A DNA stretch of 46,881 bases from an uncultured Oscillospiraceae bacterium (GTDB taxonomy: Bacteria > Bacillota > Clostridia > Oscillospirales > Oscillospiraceae): assembly GCA_934591705.1 (NCBI GenBank), contig CAKTPM010000014.1, positions 1 through 46,881 on the forward strand, written 5' to 3'. Below, in pieces: positions 22,381 through 29,506 of this stretch (its first letter is position 1; each line of letters begins with the position of its first letter). Below the pieces are notes generated by a model. That model ran no database searches and was not told the origin of the DNA. It saw only the letters and a program-made list of their open reading frames with translations. The position numbers and the translations under genes are program-made.

Positions 22381-23214
22381 GTGACCATTACGGAAGCTGA
22401 CAAGCTGGGCTTTGCGGAGCATCTCAGAGAGGCGGAGAGGGAGGAGAGCACCGTGAAGCTCTACCTCTCCGCGGTGGAGCAGTTCGCGGCCTTTATGGCG
22501 GGCCGGCCCCTGACGAAGGAGGGGGTGCTGGCGTATAAGGCGTGGCTTTTACGCACCTACGCCGCCTCTACGGCCAACGGGAAGCTCGGCACCGTGAATC
22601 TGTTTCTGCGGTATCTGGGGGCCCCGGAGCTGTGCCTCAGGCGCCTGCGGATACAGCGGCAGTTCTACCTGCCGGAGGACCGGATCCTCAGCTACGGGGA
22701 CTATGTCCGGCTGGTGGCCCTGGCCCGGCAGGAGGGGGACGAGAAGCTGGCCCTGTGCATGGAGATCCTGTGCGCCACGGGCATCCGGGTCAGCGAGCTG
22801 CCCTTCATCACCCCGGAGGCGGCCCGGCGGGGCATGGCCACCGTCCGCAACAAGGGCAAGACCCGCACGGTGCTGCTGCCCCGGGCCCTGTGCCGCCGGA
22901 TATCGGACTATGCCGCCGGCGCGGGCATCCTCCGGGGGCCGGTGATCCTCAGCCGCTCGGGGCAGCCCCTGGACCGCACACGCATCTGGCGGCAGATGCA
23001 CCGGCTCTGCGCCCGGGCGGGCATCCCCCCGGAGAAGGGGCATCCCCATGCCCTGCGGCATCTTTTCGCCGTGACCTACTATCGGGTCAGCCGCGACCCC
23101 ATGGGGCTGGCGGACCTGCTGGGCCATGCCTCCCTGGACACCACCCGCATCTATACCGCCGTGCCGCCGGCGGCGCTGACCCAGCAGCTGGAGCAGATGG
23201 AGCTGGTGCTGTGA
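22381..23214 (+). CDS. Tyrosine recombinase (XerC/D-like)
   Basis: A 277-residue site-specific recombinase starting at GTG with AAAGGAGGAG upstream. The N-terminal SAM-like core-binding domain covers about 5-85. The catalytic domain has the full set: R136 (ATGIRVSEL), K160 (NKGKTRTVLL), H223-x2-R226 (HALRHLF), H249 (GHASLDTT) and nucleophile Y258 (RIYT). Length and motifs fit the small Xer-like integrases rather than large phage or ICE integrases, and base composition is like the core genes. No direct repeats, excisionase or cargo genes are evident beside it. It could be a chromosomal recombinase (a phase-variation invertase or an accessory Xer) or a domesticated integrase. Confidence 0.93.
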   Translation: MTITEADKLGFAEHLREAEREESTVKLYLSAVEQFAAFMAGRPLTKEGVLAYKAWLLRTYAASTANGKLGTVNLFLRYLGAPELCLRRLRIQRQFYLPEDRILSYGDYVRLVALARQEGDEKLALCMEILCATGIRVSELPFITPEAARRGMATVRNKGKTRTVLLPRALCRRISDYAAGAGILRGPVILSRSGQPLDRTRIWRQMHRLCARAGIPPEKGHPHALRHLFAVTYYRVSRDPMGLADLLGHASLDTTRIYTAVPPAALTQQLEQMELVL

Positions 23215-23225
23215 GCATGCTTTGC

Positions 23226-23254
23226 TTTACAAGCGGGACAAATTGGGGTATACT
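23226..23254 (+). promoter_or_regulatory. Promoter of the first peptide-binding lipoprotein
   Basis: TTTACA (23226-23231), a 17-bp spacer and TATACT (23249-23254). The roughly 105-nt leader contains a strong hairpin (GGCGGGG paired with CCCCGCC, near 23282-23303). Confidence 0.7.
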
Positions 23255-23367
23255 GAAGGATGAAATGCAATGTGCAGATAGGGCGGGGGCCCCATCCCCG
23301 CCGGAATATACCGCCCCTTCGGCACCTGTGCCGGCGGCGGCGAAGCCAACGATAAGGAGACAGCAGC

Positions 23368-24966
23368 ATGAAACCGATGAAACGATATATCGCCCTGATC
23401 CTGGCCCTCTGCCTGTGCGGAGCCCTCTTCGGCTGCAGCCGCCGGGAAGAGGGAGAGAGCTATACCTTCCGGGCGGCCATCAGCGGTGTGCCCGCCACCC
23501 TGGATCCGGCCATGGTCACCTCCGCGGCGGAGAAGACCGCCGTGGCCCACCTCTTTGAAAACCTCATGAAGCTCTCCGGCGACAGCGCCGTGTCCGGCGT
23601 GGCCAGGAGCTATACCTGCACCGACAATGAGGACGGCACCCAGACCTATGTTTTCACCCTGCGGGACGATGTCCGCTGGTCCGACGGCGCCGCGGTAAAG
23701 GCGGAGGACTTCGTGTTCGCCTGGCAGCGGCTTTTGGACCCGGAGCTGGGCTCCCCCAACGCCTCCATCCTCAATACCGTGAAGGGCTATGCCGAGACGC
23801 TGGCAGGCGATCCCGAGGCGCTGCAGGTCTGGGCGGATGAGGACGGCAAGCTGGTGGTGGTGCTCAGCGAGCCGGATCCCTACTTCCTCAACGCGGTGTG
23901 CACCTCCGTGTATACCATGCCCGTGCGCAGAAGCGCCGTGGAGAAGGAGAACTGGTCTATGTCCAAAAGCACCCTGCTGACCGACGGGGCCTACGGCCTG
24001 CGGCAGTGGAGCGACGGGACGATGATCCTGGTGGAGGTGGAGAACTACTACGACACAAAGCGCCTGGGCCCCGAGCAGCTGGAGCTGACCTTCACCGCCA
24101 CCGAGGCCGAGGCCCTGGCCCTCTATAACGAGGGAAAGGTGGACTTTGCCTCCGGCGTGGACTTTGCCGAGGGCTCCACGATGGTGACCCTCCCCTCTGT
24201 GGGCGTGGTGATCGTGAACCAGATGGCCGGCATGGTGGCCCAGGAATCCGTGCGCCGGGCTATGAGCATGGTCATCGACCGCAACGCCCTGGCCGATGAG
24301 CTGGGCCCCAACTATGTGGCGGCGGAGGGCATCGTGCCCGAGGGCATCCACACCCTGGCCGGCACCCACTTCCGCCAGACCAACGGCGCCGTGGTGGACA
24401 ACAACCCCGAGAACCGGGAGGCCAATGTGGCGGCGGCCCGGGAGCTGCTGCGGCAGGGCGGCATCACCGCCGCCTGGCTGCTGGGCAAGATCACCCTGGT
24501 CTATGAGAGCACCTCCGTGGGCACCAGGACCGCCGCCCGGCTGCAGAAGCAGTGGAAGGAGGAGCTGAACATCGATGTGACGCTGCAGCCGGCCGCCGCC
24601 GGGCAGCTGCCCCAGGTGCTGGCCCAGGGCGAGTTCACCATGGCCCTGGTGACCCTTACCACCGACCGCAACGAGGCCGACAGCCTGCTGCGGGCCTGGG
24701 AGAGCAACGACCCCCGGAACTATGGGCAGTACTACTCCAGCGCCTATGAGCTGCTTTTGTCCGTGGCGGCCAAGTCCACCAATGTGGAGGCACATGACGC
24801 CTACCTGGAGGACGCCGAGCGCCTGCTGGTGGAGAGCGGCTACGCCATGCCCCTTTACATGGGCACCACCTCCTATATCCTGCGCAGCGACATCGTGGGC
24901 CTTTTCGACGATGGCCTGGGCGTATTCTACTTCAACGGCGTCAGCAGGGCGCCGGCCGTGACCTGA
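23368..24966 (+). CDS. Oligopeptide ABC transporter binding lipoprotein
   Basis: A 532-residue solute-binding protein family 5 (OppA/DppA type). The signal peptide ends in ALFGC with lipidated C23. The mature protein shows FRAAISGVPATLDPAMV, LFENLMKLS, YVFTLRDDVRWSDGAAVKAEDFVFAWQRL and, in the second lobe, SVRRAMSMVIDRNAL. These are the usual order of family blocks. It binds short peptides or similar ligands outside the membrane and would hand them to an ABC importer, none of which is in the window, so it depends on permeases elsewhere. AAGGAGACAGCAGC precedes ATG. It has its own promoter and terminator. Confidence 0.92.
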   Translation: MKPMKRYIALILALCLCGALFGCSRREEGESYTFRAAISGVPATLDPAMVTSAAEKTAVAHLFENLMKLSGDSAVSGVARSYTCTDNEDGTQTYVFTLRDDVRWSDGAAVKAEDFVFAWQRLLDPELGSPNASILNTVKGYAETLAGDPEALQVWADEDGKLVVVLSEPDPYFLNAVCTSVYTMPVRRSAVEKENWSMSKSTLLTDGAYGLRQWSDGTMILVEVENYYDTKRLGPEQLELTFTATEAEALALYNEGKVDFASGVDFAEGSTMVTLPSVGVVIVNQMAGMVAQESVRRAMSMVIDRNALADELGPNYVAAEGIVPEGIHTLAGTHFRQTNGAVVDNNPENREANVAAARELLRQGGITAAWLLGKITLVYESTSVGTRTAARLQKQWKEELNIDVTLQPAAAGQLPQVLAQGEFTMALVTLTTDRNEADSLLRAWESNDPRNYGQYYSSAYELLLSVAAKSTNVEAHDAYLEDAERLLVESGYAMPLYMGTTSYILRSDIVGLFDDGLGVFYFNGVSRAPAVT

Positions 24967-24980
24967 CCAAGAGGGTAGAG

Positions 24981-25015
24981 GAGCGGGACCTCCCGGGAGG
25001 CCCCGCTCTTTTTTT
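24981..25015 (+). terminator. Terminator of the peptide-binding gene
   Basis: Stem GAGCGGG-x-CCTCCC paired with GGGAGG-x-CCCGCTC, followed by seven T. Confidence 0.85.
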
Positions 25016-25035
25016 GTTATTTTCAAATTTTCCTC

Positions 25036-25090
25036 TTGACAAATCGGTTTATCCAAGATAAACTCAAACCGTAGTTTATCCGGAATAAAC
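25036..25090 (+). promoter_or_regulatory. BlaI-type promoter with two operators
   Basis: TTGACA (25036-25041), a 17-bp spacer and TAAACT (25059-25064) form the promoter. Two dyads overlap and follow it: GTTTATC-CAA-GATAAAC at 25047-25063, covering spacer and -10, and GTTTAT-CCGGA-ATAAAC at 25074-25090. They are 27 bp centre to centre. Such dyads are the expected autoregulatory operators for the BlaI/MecI-type repressor encoded just downstream. Confidence 0.85.
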
Positions 25091-25108
25091 CACAAAGGAG
25101 GACGACCT

Positions 25109-25471
25109 ATGGATATCGAACTCGGCGAGGTGCAGGCGATGTTTGCCGACCTCATCTGGGACAACGCCCCCGTTTCCTCCGGGGAGCTGGTGAAGCTGGG
25201 CCAGGCGGCCTTCGGCTGGAAGAAGCCCACCACCTACACCGTGCTGCGCAAGCTCTGCGAAAAGGGGCTTTTCCGCAATGAGGGCGGCACGGTGACGGCG
25301 GTGGTGAGCCGGGAGGACTTCAACGCCCGCCGGAGCGAAAAATTCGTGGCGGAGACCTTCGGCGGCTCGCTGCCGGCCTTCATCGCCGCCTTTACCGCCG
25401 GGAAGAAGCTCTCCCCGGGGGAGGCGGATGAAATTCGCCGCATGATCGATGCGTGCCGGGAGGAGGGCTGA
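25109..25471 (+). CDS. BlaI/MecI/CopY-family repressor
   Basis: A 120-residue winged-helix repressor. ELGEVQAMFADLIWDNAPVSSGELV is the first helix region, KKPTTYTVLRKLCEKGLFRNEGG the recognition helix and wing, and FNARRSEKFVAETFGGSLPAFIAAF the dimerisation helices. This matches BlaI/MecI in length and layout. It is preceded by AAAGGAGG and by two dyad operators that it most likely binds. It would be released by proteolysis triggered by the M56 membrane protease encoded 2 bp downstream. No beta-lactamase or penicillin-binding gene is present in the window, so the wider regulon lies elsewhere. Confidence 0.93.
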   Translation: MDIELGEVQAMFADLIWDNAPVSSGELVKLGQAAFGWKKPTTYTVLRKLCEKGLFRNEGGTVTAVVSREDFNARRSEKFVAETFGGSLPAFIAAFTAGKKLSPGEADEIRRMIDACREEG

Positions 25472-25473
25472 GG

Positions 25474-26829
25474 ATGCAGGGGATCTATGACCGATTTGAG
25501 GCCCTGGGGGCCTATGACCTCTTCGTGGGCCTTCTTAACCGGAGCTTGGCGGCAGGGATCATCGTGGCGGTGATCCTGGTGCTGCGGCTTTTCCTGCGCC
25601 GGGCGCCGCGAAAGTATTTCTGCGCCCTGTGGGGGGTGGCGGCGGTGCGCCTGGCGCTGCCGCTGCACATCCAAAGCCCTCTCTCCGCCTTCAACCTCCT
25701 GGCCCAAGGGGCCGCCGGCGGCGGGGAGACCTTCCGGTTCACCGGGGCGGGCGTTAAGCCGGTGGTGGACATCGTGACCCCCTCGTCCGCCGTGAGCGGG
25801 GCGGCCCACGATACCCACTACCTGCCGCCGCTTTTTGCCCTGTGGCTGTGCGTGGCGGCGGCGATGGCGGGCTTCGCCCTGGTGAGCTATCTCCTCCTGC
25901 GGAGGGAGGTTCGGGCCTCGGTGGAGGCGGAGGGCGTCTGGCTGTGCGACGATATCCGGGACCCCTTCATTCTGGGGGTGCTGCGGCCCCGCATCTACCT
26001 GCCCTCCGGCATGGAGCCGGAGACCCGGGCCTGCGTGCTGGCCCATGAGCGGATGCACCTTCGGCGGTGGGACCATGTGTGGAAGCCCCTGGGCTTTTTG
26101 CTGCTGGCCCTCCACTGGTTCAACCCCCTCATCTGGCTGGGGTACGGGCTCTTTTGCCGGGACATTGAAACCGCCTGCGACCAGGCGGTGGTGCGGGATA
26201 TGGACGCCCGGGGCCGCAGCGACTATTCCCGGGCGCTTCTGGCCTGCGCCGTCAACAAACGATTTGTCAGCGTCTGCCCGCTGGCCTTCGGCGAGGTGGG
26301 CGTAAAGGAAAGGGTGAAGCAAGTGTTACATTATAAAAAGCCGGCGTTTTGGATCGTGCTTATTGCCGTGGCGGCCTGCATCATAGCGGCGGTGTGCCTT
26401 TTGACGGACCCCGCCGAGAAGGAGCCGCCCGCTCCCGCGGGGCAGGGCCAGGGGGCGGATACCGACCTCTCTGCGGTTTTCTCCGCGGATTATTATGAGG
26501 AGTGGATCTCCCACGGCTATGCCCCCTGGTACATGCAGCCGGACACGGAGATTCTGGTGGATGAAAACCTGCAGTGCACCATTGAGAAGGGTGGCCCGCT
26601 GACCCTGGCGGACATCGAAAGCCGCGAGGATCTGCAAGGCATGTTGTCTGAAATCATGTACGACCCCGCCGGGGAGGACAATGTCCCCCTGGAGCCGCGG
26701 ACGAAGCTCTCCTATGACCTACACTGCCTTTTGAGCCATGTGTATTACGAAAATCTCAACAACCCCGGCGAATACAATCTCGACCCCGCCTCCTCCGGCC
26801 GCACGGACATCACCGGCGCGCAGGAGTGA
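25474..26829 (+). CDS. BlaR1-like M56 membrane metallopeptidase
   Basis: A 451-residue membrane protein. Transmembrane segments lie near 25-42, 48-64 and 120-143, and after the protease domain near 298-318. The zinc protease motif is H191-E-R-M-H195 (LAHERMHLRRWDH), followed by WFNPLIWLGYGLFCRDIETACDQAV with the third-ligand glutamate. It ends the first half with GVKERVKQVLHYKKP, as in BlaR1/MecR1. The extracellular C-terminal part (about 320-451) is acidic and lacks the SxxK penicillin-sensor domain, so it probably senses another signal. ATG chosen at 25474; AGGAGGGCTGAGG precedes. It forms an operon with the BlaI-type repressor. Confidence 0.9.
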   Translation: MQGIYDRFEALGAYDLFVGLLNRSLAAGIIVAVILVLRLFLRRAPRKYFCALWGVAAVRLALPLHIQSPLSAFNLLAQGAAGGGETFRFTGAGVKPVVDIVTPSSAVSGAAHDTHYLPPLFALWLCVAAAMAGFALVSYLLLRREVRASVEAEGVWLCDDIRDPFILGVLRPRIYLPSGMEPETRACVLAHERMHLRRWDHVWKPLGFLLLALHWFNPLIWLGYGLFCRDIETACDQAVVRDMDARGRSDYSRALLACAVNKRFVSVCPLAFGEVGVKERVKQVLHYKKPAFWIVLIAVAACIIAAVCLLTDPAEKEPPAPAGQGQGADTDLSAVFSADYYEEWISHGYAPWYMQPDTEILVDENLQCTIEKGGPLTLADIESREDLQGMLSEIMYDPAGEDNVPLEPRTKLSYDLHCLLSHVYYENLNNPGEYNLDPASSGRTDITGAQE

Positions 26830-26840
26830 GAGCAGGACAC

Positions 26841-26878
26841 AAAAAAACAGCGGACCTGTGAAGGCCCGCTGTTTTTTT
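26841..26878. terminator. Bidirectional terminator
   Basis: Seven A then CAGCGG pairs with CCGCTG then seven T around a 12-nt loop that itself contains CCT/AGG. It lies between the convergent M56 gene and the second peptide-binding gene. Confidence 0.88.
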
Positions 26879-26882
26879 GCGG

Positions 26883-28430
26883 TCATTTGGCGCTCCGGGT
26901 CACCTCCCGGATGTGCACCGTCCAGTTTTCCAAGCCGTAGAAGGCGTTGGCGGCGGTGGGGCTCACCCCCTCCACCGCCCCGGCGGAGAGCAGCAGCGAG
27001 CGGTTGGTAAAGCACAGGGGCAGAAGGGGCAGCTCCTTGTGGAAGCGCAGGCAGAGGTTCCGCAGGGCGCTCTCCCGGCCGCTCTCGGGGGCGGCCTGGG
27101 CGGCCTGCAGCAGGGCGTCGAGCTCCGGGTCGGAGAAGCCGCCGTAGTTGAGGGCGCCGCCGGTGCCGATGAGGGAGGAGGCGTTCCAGTCGGCGGTGAG
27201 GGTGAGCTCACCGTAGTAGAGGTCGAAGCTGCCGTTCTCCAGGGCGTAGAGATACTCCTCCCAGGGCAGGGCCGACACCGTTACCTGCAGATCATAGGCG
27301 CTCATGCGCTCCGCTGCGGCCTGGGCCATGGCGGTCTTGAAGCTGTTTTCCCGGTTGACCAGCAGGGTCAGGCGCCGGGGGGTATCGCTGCACAGCCCCG
27401 CCTCCTCCATGGCGGCGGCAAAGTCCTCCGGGGAGGCGGCGTCCTCCAGGTCGTCGGGGTAGAGGACGCTCTGGGGGGAGAGTGGGAACTGGGCCGCCCG
27501 GGCATGGCCCAGCAGGTAGGCATCAATGAGGGCGTCCCGATCCAGGCAGTAGGACAGAGCCCGGCGCACCCGGACATCGGCCAGCAGGGTGCTGCGGAGG
27601 TTGAAGCCGATGAAGTGCAGGGTGGAGGTGGGGGCGTCAACGGTCTCGCCGCTGCCGGTGAGGGCGGTGGCGTCGGTGGCGGTGAGGTCGGAGAAGAGAA
27701 GCTGGATATCCCGGGCGGAGAAGGCGTAGGCCGCCGACTCCGGGCTCTTGAAGGACAAAAGGGAGATCCGGGTGAAGGGCAGGGCCTCCTGCCGGGGATA
27801 GTACTGGCTGGGCACCAGGCAGTTCCCCCGGTCGTCCTCGGTGAGGACATAGGGCCCCGTGCCCACCGGGACCAGTTGGGACTCGGTGCCGGACTTCACG
27901 ATGGGGATATCGAGCAGGGCGGGGAGCTGCCGGTCGTCCCGGTCCAGCTCAATGCGCAGGTCGGTGCCGGAGGCCGCCACGGCCCGCACATGGGAAAGCC
28001 GGGCGGCATAGCGGGCCGAGAGCCGGGCCCGCTCCAGAGTGGCCGCCGCATCGGCGGCGGTGAGGGGCGTGCCGTCGGAAAAAACGGCGTCGCTGCGCAG
28101 GGTGACGGTGTAGGTGCGGCTCTGGGAGTCATAGCTGCAGCCGGCCGCCAGCACCGGCTGGGGCGCCCACTGGGCGTCCAGCGCATAAAGGCCCTGGTAT
28201 AAAAGCCGGGTCAGAGTGAGCTGATAGCCGTCGGCACAGGTGACGGGATCCAAGGTCTCCCCGGCGGAGTAGGGCAGCACAAAGTCCGTAAGGGCCGTGT
28301 CCGGCTCCTTGCTCTCGGCCCGGTAGTACTGGGCCAGGGTGTCGAACTGCTCCTGTTCGTCCCAGTCGGCGCAGGCGGTAAGCCCGCAGAGCAGCACGGC
28401 GCAGAGCAGCGCGCAGAAAAACCGTTTCAT
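26883..28430 (-). CDS. Second peptide-type ABC binding lipoprotein
   Basis: A 515-residue family 5 solute-binding protein. The signal peptide MKRFFCALLCAVLLCGLTAC places the lipidated cysteine at C20. The mature blocks are YTVTLRSDAVFSDGTPLTAADAAATLE, VPVGTGPYVLTEDDRGN and VRVRRALSYCLDRDALIDAYL. Start chosen at 28430, where ATG overlaps the TGA stop of pgeF (ATGA), so it is coupled to that gene. It shares only family-level likeness with the lipoprotein at 23368 and has a shorter N-terminal lobe. No permease or ATPase genes are adjacent. Coupling to pgeF, a peptidoglycan editing factor, hints that the ligand may be a muropeptide or cell-wall peptide, which is inference. Confidence 0.9.
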   Translation of the reverse strand: MKRFFCALLCAVLLCGLTACADWDEQEQFDTLAQYYRAESKEPDTALTDFVLPYSAGETLDPVTCADGYQLTLTRLLYQGLYALDAQWAPQPVLAAGCSYDSQSRTYTVTLRSDAVFSDGTPLTAADAAATLERARLSARYAARLSHVRAVAASGTDLRIELDRDDRQLPALLDIPIVKSGTESQLVPVGTGPYVLTEDDRGNCLVPSQYYPRQEALPFTRISLLSFKSPESAAYAFSARDIQLLFSDLTATDATALTGSGETVDAPTSTLHFIGFNLRSTLLADVRVRRALSYCLDRDALIDAYLLGHARAAQFPLSPQSVLYPDDLEDAASPEDFAAAMEEAGLCSDTPRRLTLLVNRENSFKTAMAQAAAERMSAYDLQVTVSALPWEEYLYALENGSFDLYYGELTLTADWNASSLIGTGGALNYGGFSDPELDALLQAAQAAPESGRESALRNLCLRFHKELPLLPLCFTNRSLLLSAGAVEGVSPTAANAFYGLENWTVHIREVTRSAK

Positions 28431-29242
28431 GCTTCCTCCTCCCTGAGGGCGATGAGCGCCCCCTGCTCGCCCCGGGCAAGTCCCGTGCGGCGGTGGCTCC
28501 AAAAGAGCGCCGGTTGGCAGTAGGTGCAAAGGCCGCAGATGTCTGTCTGCACCACCCCGGCCTTCCGGAGCCAAAGGGCGTTGACGGCCTTCAGGTCAAT
28601 GTGCCACTTGCGGCCGTTCCAGGTCATGTAGGGCTCGGCCTCCTGCCCCAGGGTGCGGCGCAGGGCCAGGGGCACATCGTCATCCGATTCAAAGCAGCAG
28701 GGCCCGATGGCGGGGCCGATGGCGGCGCGCACATCCCCGGGGTCGGTGCCGTAGGCCCGCTGCATTTCCGCCACGGCCCGGTACACGATGCCCAGGGCGG
28801 TGCCCCGCCAGCCGGCGTGCACAGCCCCGATGGCCCGGCGGCGGGGGTCATGGAGCAGGATCACATTGCAGTCGGCGGAGAACACCGTCAGCACCGTGCC
28901 GGGGACATCGGTAATGAGCCCGTCGGCGCTCTCATAGTCCCGGGGCCGCCAGAGGCCCTTGCCCCAGTCCGCCGCCGTAATGGGGCGGATGTCGTCCCGG
29001 TGGACCTGGCGGCTGTGGACCACCTTCTGCACATCCGTATCCAGAGCGGCGCACAGCCGCCGAAAGTTCTCCCGGACATTTTCCTTCTCCCCCTCCCGGC
29101 GGTCGTCCAGGTTCAGGGAGTCCCAGGGCGCAGGGGATACGCCCCCCGGCCGGGTGGAAAAGCCGTGGGCCACGGCGCTGTCCTCCAGCAGAGTGGAGCG
29201 CAGCAGGGTCAGTCCATTTTTTTTAACGGTTTCAAATGCCAT
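28427..29242 (-). CDS. pgeF: Peptidoglycan editing factor PgeF (laccase domain)
   Basis: A 271-residue protein of the YfiH/YlmD family (Cu-oxidase_4 domain), a purine nucleoside phosphorylase-like fold with a zinc site. The metal-binding motifs are VVHSRQVH, FSADCNVILLHD with the conserved Cys, and AVHAGWRGTALGI with the conserved His. In E. coli PgeF removes wrongly incorporated L-Ser from UDP-MurNAc; other members act on adenosine and inosine. GGAGG precedes ATG on the minus strand. It is followed without gap by a peptide-binding lipoprotein gene. An exact 28-bp palindrome lies upstream between this gene and secA. Confidence 0.92.
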   Translation of the reverse strand: MAFETVKKNGLTLLRSTLLEDSAVAHGFSTRPGGVSPAPWDSLNLDDRREGEKENVRENFRRLCAALDTDVQKVVHSRQVHRDDIRPITAADWGKGLWRPRDYESADGLITDVPGTVLTVFSADCNVILLHDPRRRAIGAVHAGWRGTALGIVYRAVAEMQRAYGTDPGDVRAAIGPAIGPCCFESDDDVPLALRRTLGQEAEPYMTWNGRKWHIDLKAVNALWLRKAGVVQTDICGLCTYCQPALFWSHRRTGLARGEQGALIALREEEA

Positions 29243-29263
29243 AGTACCTCCGGCGGGTCGCGT

Positions 29264-29291
29264 AAGGGGAGGACGGGCCCGTCCTCCCCTT
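29264..29291. terminator. Palindromic hairpin between secA and pgeF
   Basis: AAGGGGAGGACGGG followed by its exact complement forms a 28-bp perfect palindrome. It lacks a T-run, so it may be a weak or factor-assisted terminator or mRNA stabiliser after secA rather than a full intrinsic terminator. Confidence 0.5.
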
Positions 29292-29327
29292 GGGGGTTTA
29301 TTTCCTAAAAGCGGGGCTCAGGAGTGG

Positions 29328-29506
29328 TACTCCTTGCAGGTGCACTTTTTCCATTTCAGGCCGCTGCCGCAGGCATAATGACGGCCCAAAGCTCTGCTTT
29401 GGCTGCCGTCGTTTGACCGTAGGCAGTCAGTTTTGTGGGGAGCGGAAGCGTTATGAATGATACTCCTTGCAGGTGCACTTTTTCCATTTCAGGCCGCTGC
29501 CGCAGG
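29328..29506 (-). repeat. Duplicated 3' end of secA flanking an 87-bp insert
   Basis: A 46-bp sequence at 29461-29506, inside the end of secA, is repeated exactly at 29328-29373, 133 bp away. Beyond the identical block, both copies go on to encode the same last residues (EYHS and stop) with different synonymous codons and different stops (TAA in the current gene, TGA in the outer copy). The 87 bp between begins CATAA and has TTATG near its end, and contains a hairpin (CCAAAGC/GCTTTGG). The outer copy looks like the displaced native 3' end and the inner one a replacement. Confidence 0.85.

Noticed and set aside
25109..26829. A beta-lactam resistance operon
   Set aside because: No beta-lactamase or PBP gene is nearby and the M56 protein lacks the penicillin sensor domain.
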